Shown piece by piece: positions 1 through 10,350 of a stretch of DNA of 14,092 nucleotides. Position 1 is the stretch's first letter. Every line of letters starts with the position of its first letter. The translations under genes and the position numbers were made by a program. Below the pieces are notes generated by a model. That model was given only the letters and a program-made list of their open reading frames with translations. It did not search any database and was not told the origin of the DNA. The DNA comes from Conidiobolus incongruus B7586. Its lineage: Eukaryota; Entomophthoromycota; Entomophthoromycetes; Entomophthorales; Conidiobolaceae. Location: assembly GCA_000697335.1 (NCBI GenBank), contig JNEM01015407.1, forward strand, positions 1 to 14,092, written 5' to 3'.

Positions 1-400
1 AAATTTAAAGGAATTAATATTAAGATATATTAAAATATTTTAAATAATAAATTAAAAAAAATTAAATAATATAAGTTAAATAAATCTAATGTTATTTTTT
101 AATAAGATAATATTTTTTATTATATTATAACTTTTACTATTAAATAACTTAAAAATAATAAGATAAAAATTATGAAGTAATTTTTTTAATTTTTTAATCT
201 TAATTTAATTAAATATCTTTAAAATTAATTAAAAAAATTATTAAAGCTTTTTCTTTAATAATAAATTTAAATTAGCTTTAAAAATATATTTAAAAAATAA
301 AAATCAAAATTAACCTTTTTTAATATAAGAAGTGAATTGATTTTATACCTTTTAAACTTAAAAAGTTAAAAAAATTAAAGGTAGATATATTAAGTTTTAA
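1..400 (+). pseudogene. Tc1-type (DDE) transposase, C-terminal remnant
   Basis: Several frames on the + strand still read as the end of a Tc1 transposase. At 106-111 GAT AAT gives the D-N of the family's QQDNxPxHT motif. It is followed by a stretch reading LKNNKIKIMK, comparable to the usual KENNIKVLEW. After that, codons fall where WPxQSPDLNPIEYLW is expected, with Trp and Gln codons turned into stops and Asp/Glu turned into Asn/Lys. The C-terminus reads VKKIKGRYIKF then TAA at 398-400, matching VKKIKDKYIRY-stop in the other copy. Nearly all differences from the family pattern are C-to-T or G-to-A. The gene is dead. Confidence 0.8.
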
Positions 401-628
401 TTTTTTTTATTATCAAAAACTTGCAAATTTATAACTTATTTTAAATAAAATTTAAAAGTTGATATTTTAATTAATTAATAACTAAATATCATTATTTAAT
501 AATATATATAACTAATAAATATAATAGATTTTAATTATATAATTTAAGTTTATTTTATTAAATATTAATCAAGTTATTAATAAAAATATAAATATTTTTG
601 ATTTTATAACTTTTTTTATAAATTAATA
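1..628 (+). mobile_element. Tc1/mariner transposon, partial copy cut by the window edge
   Basis: The + strand of 1-628 aligns along its whole length with the reverse complement of 12315-12942, the left part of the full copy at 12315-13895. It is therefore the transposase C-terminus plus one terminal inverted repeat of the same family; the rest lies outside the window. The inner repeat motif is near 425-445 and the outer one near 600-617. The expected terminus GCAGGCTAGTGTA appears at 618-630 as ATAAATTAATATA, which is exactly what results if every G becomes A and every C becomes T. The flanking TA at 629-630 would be the target duplication. The copy cannot encode protein. Family assignment rests on the transposase remnant and the full copy's ends. 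Confidence 0.85.
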
Positions 629-630
629 TA

Positions 631-3600
631 TATATTATTTATTTATCAATATCTAATCTAAAGTCATTTTATTAATAAAATCATATATTGATTATATGAG
701 GATATAAAGCAAAAATAAATCTATTAAAGCATCCAAACTAGTTTTAATTGAAAATAAAATATATAATAAAATAAAAATATATTTTAACCTATAAACTAAA
801 AAAGTTATAATAATTATTTAAAGTGTTTCAGTTATATAAAAATTAAATCTTAATATAATAGCACTTTTTGAATAATATAATAAAAAAATTCAAACAAGAA
901 TATCAATAACTAAATATATATCTTGAATATTTTTCAATATAATATATTATAGTTTATATCAAATAATATTGTCAAATTTTAATCATTTAATATCTTTGGC
1001 TAAAATATAATGAAATATAATAATATAGTTATATAAATACTGTTAACATTTTTATTTGATTATTACTAAACAATATATATATATATTGTGAAGTAATACT
1101 CATATTAACATTATTAAATAATTGAAAATACTCAATCTAAATTTAAGTTCTATATAATCTTTAATTTTAATTTTATAAAAAATATTAATTAATTTAATTA
1201 ATTCAAATTCCTTAAAAAACTCATTATAAATTCAATCAACAGTTTTGAAATTTGATCAAATATTTTTTGCTATATTTTATACCTGTAAACTATTTCAAAG
1301 AAATACTCATATATCTATTATCATTTTAGGGATTTTGTAGATATAACCATATTTTAATATATACATAATAATATTTTTTATATCAAATTATCTAAATTAA
1401 AAATTATAAATAATGATTTCATAATCATTCAATTTAATGTAATAAGTGAACATCTATCCAAAAACATCATTGGTTTGTTGTTTATTTTATATCAAATCAA
1501 TAAACCTAACCATGTTAATATTTCTATCAAAGATTGAATATTTCATCTAGGCTTAGTAAAAGCATACATTTTTCTATAATATCAGACATTATCCCAAATA
1601 ATTTTGCAATAACACATTGTTAAATAAGATCGATTTCAGAAATGTAATTATGAAAATATCCCATTAAGTAACATTGTATATAAAATTTTTGACTTTAAAA
1701 TATATTCATATAGTTATCAAAGCATTTTATTATCTATCAATTATAATTTGAATTGGACTAAACGTTGTGGTTTTTAATAAGATAAATTGATTAATAATAT
1801 TACACCAAAATTTGTGATCAACCAATACAAAATACAGGTCAGAAAAGATAAATTGGTTACTGGAATTATTCAGCCAATTGATTATGAAAATCTATTAGTC
1901 AATGGTAGGGTAATGCTTTTTACGTATTATAACTTGAAATATTTATGTTACAGTATATGCTAAACTTTTTCAATTCAAAGTTATCAATTTGGTCACAAGT
2001 ACAATAAATTGTTAGTAGATTTTGACTGAGTTTTATCCCTATATATGAAATAATAAAATTAATCAGAGATATTGAATATCTATAAATGTTTATAAATATA
2101 CATAAACCACAGATTATATAATTTTGAAATAAGCAAGCTATAAATCCACTATATTAATTTAAACAATTAACTTGATATTTGATTTTTTCAATTGTATTAT
2201 ATTTCAAAAATATATGTATATATATGAATATTATTAATATATTTTAATTCGTTGATTAACAAAAACAATTTTATAGTTTCATAAATAAATAGAATTATTC
2301 AATTCTACTTTCAACCAATAATTTTTTAAATTTTGATAAATTTAATAATCAAACATTACCATACAATTATAATGAGCCACTGTTAGTAATCTATTTTAAT
2401 TGAAATCTTTAATTAAAATAAAACGATATTTGGTAATAGTAAGTTTTCGATCAGTTCAAAAACCTTTAATAATATCATTTATAATTCGAATTTTCTTGTA
2501 AACATCGTAACACAATATTAAACTTCAAAATATTATACGTACCCAATAAAATTTATAAAAAATAAGATACAACGACTTTTTAATATTACATTCAAAAAAT
2601 TGATAATTGAATATTATTTCTTATTTAATCACCGATAAAGTTATGGAAAATAAATGAGAAAAATTTTAAGTATGAGAATTTAAAATTTTACCTAATATTA
2701 TTGAATCAAAGATAGTTCAAGTATACATATTGTAAAAGATATTGACCAAAATAATTAATACTAACCAATATTTATAACTCTATAATAATTAACAATATTA
2801 TATAATATAAATATAAATATAAAATATGTGGCTATTTTCAATATCAATATTGATTTTGATTTGGGATTATTTAACTATGATTTTGATTGTGATATTGGAT
2901 GTCTATTTCAATAAAGGGTGAGTAAAAATATCCAAAATTTTAAAATATATAATTAATAAAGTTAAACTAATAATGAATCCTTTATATTATACTAATTATT
3001 TGATATGATTTCATCAGATTTGTCATGTTTAAATAAAACTCAATTATTTTAATACATTGAACTTTTCGGCTTCGATATTCGCATGTTATGGTGATAATTT
3101 ATAATTTTTTAGATTTGATAAATTAATAGTCTTGTTGGATATAATATTAAACCAACTTAGTGTCTATTAAAAGTTATCAATCGCTCCAGAATTCGGAATA
3201 AAAGCCCACGATAGAGCTAATAAAGTGTAGTATTTTCAGATTATCAAATAAAATAAGATTCAAAATATCGGAATTTTTAGATCAATTAGTCATCATTTCC
3301 CGACTCTGCTAAATATATTAAAAGTAATGCATATAAGAATAATACAGAATATATCACAAAAAACATATTTTTTCCATATAGCCTAATTGAATCATTTTAA
3401 ATACTACCGATTACAAATATTCCAATTCTAAATTGTGGATTTTGATGACCAAATCTAGTAACAAAGCAACCAAATTGTCAAGATTCGAATTTAAGAGTGT
3501 GAAATTCCCAAATTAATCACTCCAAATTACCTCATTCAACATCATCAATCATCCCATAAAGAATCATAAACTTAAATCATTTATATAGTGATGAACCCAG

Positions 3601-3700
3601 GGAATTTTCAACATTTTGAAACCAAAAATTCAAAAAAAAAATAAGTAAAAAGTTATATAAATAATTAAAATTTCAATAAAGAGAACAAATAAGCATTATA
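631..3700. other. AT-rich intergenic region, no supported gene
   Basis: About 3 kb of very AT-rich DNA separate the left transposon copy from LTN1. I see no long open frame, tRNA, rRNA or repeat copy that I can name. Three short patches are less AT-rich and look weakly exon-like: around 1781-1960 (+), 2826-2921 (+) and 3183-3250 (-). None has a recognisable product, and they are described as findings only. The last few hundred bases must hold the LTN1 promoter, but TATA-like strings such as that near 3654-3664 are uninformative in this composition. Confidence 0.6.
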
Positions 3701-3704
3701 ATTA

Positions 3705-6700
3705 ATGGGTAAAAAACATCAAGATAGGGTCAAAGGTAGTTTTCAACCTTCTAGTAGTAGGCAAGTATACCCATATTCAATTCAAATTAATTAATTAATT
3801 AATTGGAAATTATAGTCGTGCTGCAGAACTCCTCCAAAACACCGGTGCGCCGTTGAGTTTCAGCAGTTTTGGATTCTCCAATACTCCCCATAGCACTTCG
3901 GGGTATTCCAGTCCCAACCTGAGTGCATCAGAATTCTCCAATGATTATTACGGTTTGGACAACGATATGGTTGTGTTGCTCAAGAATTTGAGTAAAAGGA
4001 ATGCGACCACGAAGCTAAAGGCTTTGGAGGAAGTTTTGGGGATTTTGGAGGGATATGATTTGAGCTCGACTTTACAATTTTTTGATCATTGGGTAACTAT
4101 TAGAATTTGACAAGTTTTCAATTATTAATAATTATTTAGTGCACATTGTACCCCAAACTTACTAATGACATCAATCGCAGGATTCGATTTGTAACCAATC
4201 AAATCCTCAATTTATTAGTGTCAAAGGTTGGTAAAAAACTCACTACCTATCTGAAGCGCATCTCGGGCGCATGGTTAAGTTCGCGATTCGATCCGAGCAA
4301 AGATATTGCAAATTTAGTCCAAAATTGCTTAAATGTAACCTAATAATAATGAAATACTAAGCGTGTTATTGATGAATTATTAATTAGAGTACATTTCCGA
4401 GTGACAAAACTTTAAAGATGTTGCAATTTTGTCACGATGATATTTTGGAGTATATTCAGTATAATCTTTTGTATCAGACTTTGGATAATTTGGGTAAATT
4501 CGATCTATATTAATTAAAATTATATGGATTTAATTAATATTTTTGGTAGCTGACCCTAGATTTTACAACTCTGAAGAACAGATGCAAAAATATTCCAAAG
4601 TAATTACCTGTTCACTGGACTGTTGGGGATATTTACTAGGTAATATTTATTACCAGTGATCGCAAAATCCTAGTATTAACCAATAATAATAGAAACATTA
4701 CCATCTGACACTCTAATTCAATACGAATATCAATATAAAACAATATTAGATTCCAAAATTTTTTGGGATTACTTTACGCATCAAAATTCTCAAATTCGTA
4801 GTGCAAGTTATCGATTTTTATTGAAATTTGTGGCGAATTGGAAAGGTATTTGAGCTAAATTATACAACGGATTTAATGATTAATATCAGATTTAGATGGT
4901 GCTAACGAATACTCCAACCAATTAGCATCTCAATTCCTAAATAAATGCTTTGGTGAGAAGGATCCTATCACCCACAGAGATTTATGGAACACATTATTGG
5001 TTTTAACCAAAGGTATAGACTAAAATAGTATATATCATCACAATAATTGTTAATTTTAATTAGAATTACCTGATATTTGGACTATGACCAAAAAGCCATT
5101 AATACCCAAATTATTACAGTATTTGAAGGTGAAATGCTATGGGTCTTACCAAATTGTATTGCCTGCTTTGATCGTTTTGGTGGACAATTTACCTAATCAA
5201 GTAATTATAGCATTCTATACTATATTCAATATAGGTTAATTTATAAATATTAGATTAAATCACCATTACCTGACTTCTACACCAACTTGATCGATGCCAT
5301 ATTTACGGGCTTCAATACTCAATCCACAATCAATGAGAAGAAATCCTTAGTAATTATGACTGTTAGTGAACTTTTATTACACGGCGTTTCTACGAGTATG
5401 AAACAATCTGATTGGGAAGCCAACAGTGATGCATTAATCAACCAACTCAGCTACAAATTAATCGAGATATCATTCTCAGATCAATACCATCCCAGCACCA
5501 ATATCACTGCCAAATATTTAGTGGATTTGAACAATTTAATTAACAAATACCAACCCTCAAGTCACTTAATCCAACCACTCTTAACCAATTGCCAATCCCT
5601 AATCACCAACTTCCTAAACTTCCAACCACCTACCAACCCAGACTTATCTTACAATCAAGATATTGCTCTCAAAGTATCTGATTTCATTTCGAACCTATGC
5701 CAATTACAACCCTCCGAACCCTTGTCCACAGCTAAAGACAATTTGATTGCAACCCTCTTCGACGATTACTCCACCAAATTTAATAGTTCAGCTATTACCA
5801 CTGAAGAATTCAGCGATTTCTGTACATTGGGACACAATTTGATTCAATCTAATCCTAAACACTCTAAATCTATTATCTCTATCCTGGAAAATTCTATCGA
5901 TACTCACATTCACAAAAATTGTATTGAGGCTTTGAAATTAATTTTGACAGCCCTTAATACCCAAGAATTTGTCAAGGACAAAATTTTGGAATTGCTGTCC
6001 AAAGTTTTAAAATCTGTAAGCGATTTGGATAATTCAATACAAATTAAATGTTTAGTTATCATTCTGCAAAAGGTAATCAATATTTTATTTCCCATTGTAC
6101 TATTGTTAATAAGTTTAATATTTAGTTCAAATCCGATCAATTGAAATATTTGCCAATTTCAATACTGGAAACCACTATTTTGAACCTTTTCGATACAACT
6201 GCCAATTTGCTAATTGAAGATTCAGAAGTGTCTAAAGATTTAATACAGTTGATCTCTTTGGCATTATCTACTCCAGGTAATTATTTATTTTCAAAATCAT
6301 AAACATTATTAATTTAAATTTTAATAGAATTTTTATCTACTACTAATTATTATGTTAACCAATTCCAGAAACTTTCAGAATTAATGGATTCAAATTTACG
6401 AAATATTGAGGTTAATGATAGTAATAGCGATTATATACAGTTGAATCAATTGTTGGATATTTTAATTGGTATAGAATTCCCCAAAGATCATTGTAAAAAA
6501 TTTATAGAATTAATTACTGATAATTCTAATAATCTGTTACATCAATTGGTTACTTTATCTCTAATCGACACTCAGCAATCCCAAATCCTAAACAAGACGA
6601 ATTCGATTTTAAATACTTGGTTTGACAAAGCACTCCAATTTGGAGATGAAACCGTCAATTTACAATTCCTTAACACATTCATATCCAAAAATCGCCAACA

Positions 6701-9700
6701 ATTACTCAATCCCCTAGGTTTTGATTTAAATTCTGAAGCTTGTCACAATTTTGTAGCCATTTTAAATCAATTCTTTGAACTTTACCCAAATCATGAAAAT
6801 ATTTATATAAGTTTAATACCTCAGGAATCTGATTTGAGATCCCTTATCAATCTCAAGGATTTGGATAACATCAAGAGATTCGATAGTTTAACCAACCATA
6901 TGAATTTGTTGGCTTTTTATATATTTACCCAAGATATCAACTACTTTAACGATGCACGTGAAAATGATTTTGATACCTTGGCAACTTTTGTCGAGTTTTT
7001 GATAAAATATTTAGAGCTTTTGGACCCCAAGTATATGAAATTGCCAATGAATCAGCTCATCCAATTGGTTAGTTGTCTCCAATTAGTTCAAACCCTATCC
7101 CACAATACCTCTTCCACCGTTGAACCCACTATCATTAAATTGGTAGTGTCCAACTTCCCAGAATTTTCTAGGGATTTACCATCTGTATTGTTCCAGAATT
7201 ATCAAGAATTGAAGCATATTGATGTGTTGATCGTACCTGCTATCGTGTCCATTTGGGACCACTATTTGAATTTGTTTAAGGCGGAAATTGCGACTGAAGA
7301 CCTCATTTTACAAGGATTGGTCCAAGTATTGGAAGTTATTATCCAAAAAGGTAACTATCATCATCTTCAATAATTATATTTCATTTAATTAATATTACTT
7401 TAGATAATTTCTTTGGTATTGCTCTACTGAATGAATTGAGCTCAATTTTAGACAATTCAGATAATTTAATTAACTATCGTCAGCAAATTTGTCAAGAATT
7501 TGTTGAAAATGAAAATGGTAAACATAATAATTGATATATATTGATAGCTACTAACTATTTTTAGATGATTTACAAGACCTCACCACCACAAAAATTACTT
7601 TCACATCACCCATTCCACTTCCAATGAACACTTCCCAATCCTTATTCGACAAAATTACCTCCAAGTTCTCCCACACTTTAGAAAATTTATCTGAGAATAA
7701 TTTCTCAACTTTAATCAATTGTATAATTTTGATTCATGAATTACTACCCAATATTTCGTTGAATTTGCAACGTCATTCTCAATTTATCAAGGGATTGCCA
7801 GAGATTTTCAATGTAAATCAAATTATATCTGTGTGATTATATTGATTCTAATTGATTGATTTAGGATGATATTTTAACCCAATTGAATCACGATCCACTC
7901 AAGACTACCTTATTGCATTTCCATACGATTCAAATGTTAACACGATTGGACCAATTGAGGAAAACAAGAACCAGTTTTGAATTGATTTGGGACCTTATGG
8001 ATCAATCTTTATCCCAGCAATTGTTGCAGTTGTTTATCAGAGAAAATTGTAAGATTATATTAAAATATTGCCCAGAAAATTTAGATTAATTTTATAAATT
8101 TAGATTATTTAACTGAAGAAATTACAAAATTGAGACACCTTTATTTAAATTCGTTAAGTTTATTGGCTTCAAGTATTAATCCCTTAGTGTTGAAATCGGA
8201 ACCTCCTGTGAATCAAGTAATTAACCATTACAAACTACTATTCATATTTTACTAAATTAATCTTTTGTTTAGCTTTGCAACCTTCTCAAATCGCCCAATG
8301 TCAATTTAGCGAAATATAGTTATCTCTTGGTCAGAAGGGCCATTGCTTTCCAATTGCTCAAGGTTAAGGAAGCGATGGACAAAAGCAACAATGGTAATTT
8401 GTCTATTTTAATATTATTTCAACCTAATATTCATTTTTATTAGGTTTAGATACTTCCAAACTTTTACAAATTCCAACATTTTTATTAAATTCTTTAAATT
8501 TGGAAAATTTCAATATTGATGATAATGTAATGATTTTGATTAATATAACTTGTTATTGGTTTAATAATTGATTGGTTTAGTATCAAGAATCTAATTTCAG
8601 TTACCTATTAAGTTGGATGGCTATGATGGATTATTTGGAAGTGATGGTACCATAAAAATCACATTACTCAAATACAATTACTAATAATATTTAGGATTTA
8701 AATCTCAAAAACCAATTTTTAGACCAACTCAAGCAATCCGAACTTTTGGATCAATTTATCGTCCATTTAATCGAATTATTAGGAGTTTTGACTAATAAAC
8801 CTTTCGATTGTAGTATTTGGGATTTTACTAAAATTCAAATTAGAGGTAAAATAATAGAATATTTTATAATATTAGTTATTAACATGGGTATTAGGCCTTG
8901 AAAATCATTTAGAATTGGGATTACCTTTAATAGCCTGTAATTTATATTTCAGACTACTGAGAACTTTGCCATCTTCAGTTAGGTAATTTATTACTGACAA
9001 TATTTGTTAATAATATTATTAATATTTTGTAATAGACAATGGTGGAAAAGTTGTACCAATCGCAAATTGATATCAGATTTTGAAAAGTAATCCATTCCAT
9101 TTTTTTGATATCATCAATGATACTAACCTGGCAATAGTTACACCGAAAAATATTTCAGTAAACACTTAATTCAATCGGAAATGATGGCTTTTACAGACAA
9201 TCAATCCATCAATAAACTGCAGGATGCTAACTTCCAAGTGAAAGTAATCAAAAATGAAATTTATGGTCAGTACATTATCGACGAAAATGTGATCGATATT
9301 CATGTGACCATTCCCTCGAGTTTCCCGCTTTATCAAGTGAAAGTGGATGGTAAGCACCATTCAGGAGTCCCTGAGAATAGGTGGAGAGCTTGGTTACTCA
9401 ATACTTCTGGAATTTTCGTTTCTCAGGTAATAATTTTATTTATTCAATTTAAACAAGGATCTATTTACTAACCATTGATTAGAATGGAACTGTAGCCGAC
9501 GCTATCAGTCTATTTAAAAAGAACGTGCAACTTCACTTCGAAGGCGTTGAAGACTGTACTATCTGTTACTCGGTCATTGGCGTTATTGATCGCTCATTAC
9601 CCAATCGTCAATGTAAAACTTGCAAGAACAAATTTCATTCTGCTTGCTTATTCAAGGTAAACTATTTTTCAAAGATTGATTATATTTTTATTAATTTTGA

Positions 9701-9760
9701 TTGTAGTGGTTCCGTACTTCCAATCAATCTACATGTCCTTTGTGTAGAAATATCTTTTAG
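3705..9760 (+). CDS. LTN1: E3 ubiquitin-protein ligase Listerin (Ltn1/Rkr1), 24 exons
   Basis: Listerin binds 60S ribosomal subunits carrying stalled nascent chains and, with Rqc2/NEMF, ubiquitinates the chain for Cdc48 extraction and proteasomal degradation (ribosome-associated quality control, cytosol). The spliced product is 1621 aa, comparable to yeast Rkr1 (about 1560) and human LTN1 (about 1770). Residues 1-25 match the conserved N-terminus: MGKKHQDRVKG, then SSRAAELL, the counterpart of human SGRAAELL. Then come NLSKRNATTKLKALEE and a long alpha-helical HEAT/ARM-like solenoid, including FWDYFTHQNSQIRSA. An RWD-like segment (about residues 1470-1560) contains IPSSFPLYQVKV and RWRAWLL. 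The C-terminal RING variant (C4HC3) has C1571, C1574, C1590, C1593, H1598, C1601, C1614 and C1617, and the protein ends four residues later, as usual. The start is supported by an in-frame stop at 3699-3701 and by the conserved N-terminus. All exons join in frame with no internal stop, so the gene looks intact. Confidence 0.96.
3761..3815 (+). other. LTN1: GC-AG intron (LTN1 intron 1)
   Basis: Only an AG|GCAAGT donor at 3760/3761 joined to the TATAG acceptor ending at 3815 keeps the frame. It also rebuilds the conserved PSSSSRAAELL segment, the counterpart of human PSNSGRAAELL. The nearby GT at 3765-3766 leaves exon 1 in the wrong phase, as do the GTs at 3754 and 3757. GC donors are normally accepted only with an otherwise perfect consensus, and AG|GCAAGT is exactly that. 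The length of 55 nt matches the other introns. Confidence 0.85.
9555..9757 (+). other. LTN1: RING-variant (C4HC3) zinc-binding domain of Listerin
   Basis: The E2-binding catalytic module is split by the last intron (9657-9706). The spacing is C-x2-C-x15-C-x2-C-x4-H-x2-C-x12-C-x2-C, ending CPLCRNIF-stop. All eight zinc ligands are present. Human LTN1 has the same spacing, with the strings GVEDCxIC, KFHSACL and STCPLCR shared almost exactly. This is the most conserved part of the gene and fixes its identity. Confidence 0.95.
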
Positions 9761-9794
9761 TAAGTTAAAGATTATTCCTTTTAAATTAATAATC

Positions 9795-9800
9795 AATAAA
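9795..9800 (+). terminator. Putative poly(A) signal AATAAA for LTN1
   Basis: AATAAA lies 35 nt after the LTN1 stop codon, a plausible position for a 3'-end signal. In DNA this AT-rich such hexamers occur by chance (another is at 9850-9855), so position is the only support. Confidence 0.35.
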
Positions 9801-9980
9801 CAATCATTTTACCATTTCAAATAATTAAGTATTATAAAAATTGAATCAATAATAAAAAATTTTAAATATATATATAATGATAGTTGTATGAAATACCGAA
9901 AAAAATAATGATTAAGATTTTATCAATAACAATGTTAGTTTATAATTCAATTAGTTTACCTTAGATTTTCCAAGAGGTTG

Positions 9981-9996
9981 TAGTATAGTGATAGTA
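9981..9996 (+). promoter_or_regulatory. A-box-like internal Pol III promoter element
   Basis: TAGTATAGTGATAGTA matches the start of the TRGYNNARNNGG consensus except at the final GG. It differs by little from the TAGTATAGTGGTTAGTA found in eukaryotic tRNA-Asp and tRNA-His. It lies five bases into the GC-rich block. Confidence 0.5.
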
Positions 9997-10128
9997 TTAA
10001 CACCAGTTGAGAGGTCAGGTGTCTAACATAAGTAAATAAATAATTGTCTCCAGGACAGCGCCGGTCAGATGATGTAGAAGAGTGGTTTATTGATTAACCT
10101 ATATTGCAGGGTAAGACCCTAGTAAGGA

Positions 10129-10137
10129 GTTCGAAGT
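10129..10137 (+). promoter_or_regulatory. B-box-like element
   Basis: GTTCGAAGT fits GWTCRANNC at eight of nine positions. It lies about 150 nt after the A-box-like motif, farther than in most tRNAs or SINE heads but within the range of split Pol III promoters. Confidence 0.4.
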
Positions 10138-10350
10138 GACAACTAAGGTGTAGTCGGCATATTTATAATAGGGTTGACACGTTCTCCTAGCCTTTGGGTG
10201 GCATCTCGGATGAAATGATTGATTCCGAAGGTCGAGAGTATTTGTTGATTGCTTTGCAAGTGGATCTTTGTTGGTGATAATGAATGATTCGAATTATGAG
10301 AGAAGAATGAGTCTCTCTATCCTTAACAGTATGAAGAGTTATGGCAGCTC

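Larger units (their letters stand above)
3705..9760 (+). other. LTN1: Exon map of LTN1 (24 exons, 23 introns of 44-56 nt)
   Basis: Exons read by frame and splice sites: 3705-3760, 3816-4092, 4140-4334, 4388-4493, 4550-4639, 4693-4845, 4890-5012, 5064-5200, 5254-6072, 6126-6276, 6328-7350, 7404-7517, 7565-7812, 7865-8048, 8104-8216, 8273-8393, 8444-8526, 8581-8646, 8695-8845, 8895-8982, 9036-9086, 9138-9426, 9483-9656, 9707-9760. They total 4866 nt, divisible by three. Twenty-two introns start GT (mostly GTAA/GTAT/GTAC) and one starts GC; all end AG, usually TAG. Branch-like TACTAAC or CTAAT strings sit shortly before the acceptor in several, for example TACTAAC at 9121-9127. Exons 9 and 11 are far longer than the rest. 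Boundaries in the least conserved middle section are the least certain. Confidence 0.88.

Noticed and set aside
3654-3664. TATA box of LTN1 (TATATAAATAA)
   Set aside because: It is well placed 41-51 nt before the start codon, but such strings occur throughout this AT-rich DNA.
5910-6140. Minus-strand open frame of 76 codons
   Set aside because: It lies antisense to LTN1 exons 9-10 and intron 9 and has no family resemblance; it is a shadow of the coding strand.
9166-9360. Minus-strand open frame of 64 codons
   Set aside because: It is antisense to the conserved RWD-like exon 22 of LTN1 and has no independent support.
3853-9824. A series of separate small genes on the + strand
   Set aside because: All the long + strand frames here are exons, or exons read on into introns, of one gene. 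Splicing at consensus sites joins them into one 1621-residue Listerin.
9976-10144. A complete tRNA gene with a long intron
   Set aside because: The D-arm-like start and a closing stem are present, but the T-stem around the B-box-like motif does not pair, no anticodon arm can be placed, and the A-to-B distance is too long for an ordinary tRNA.
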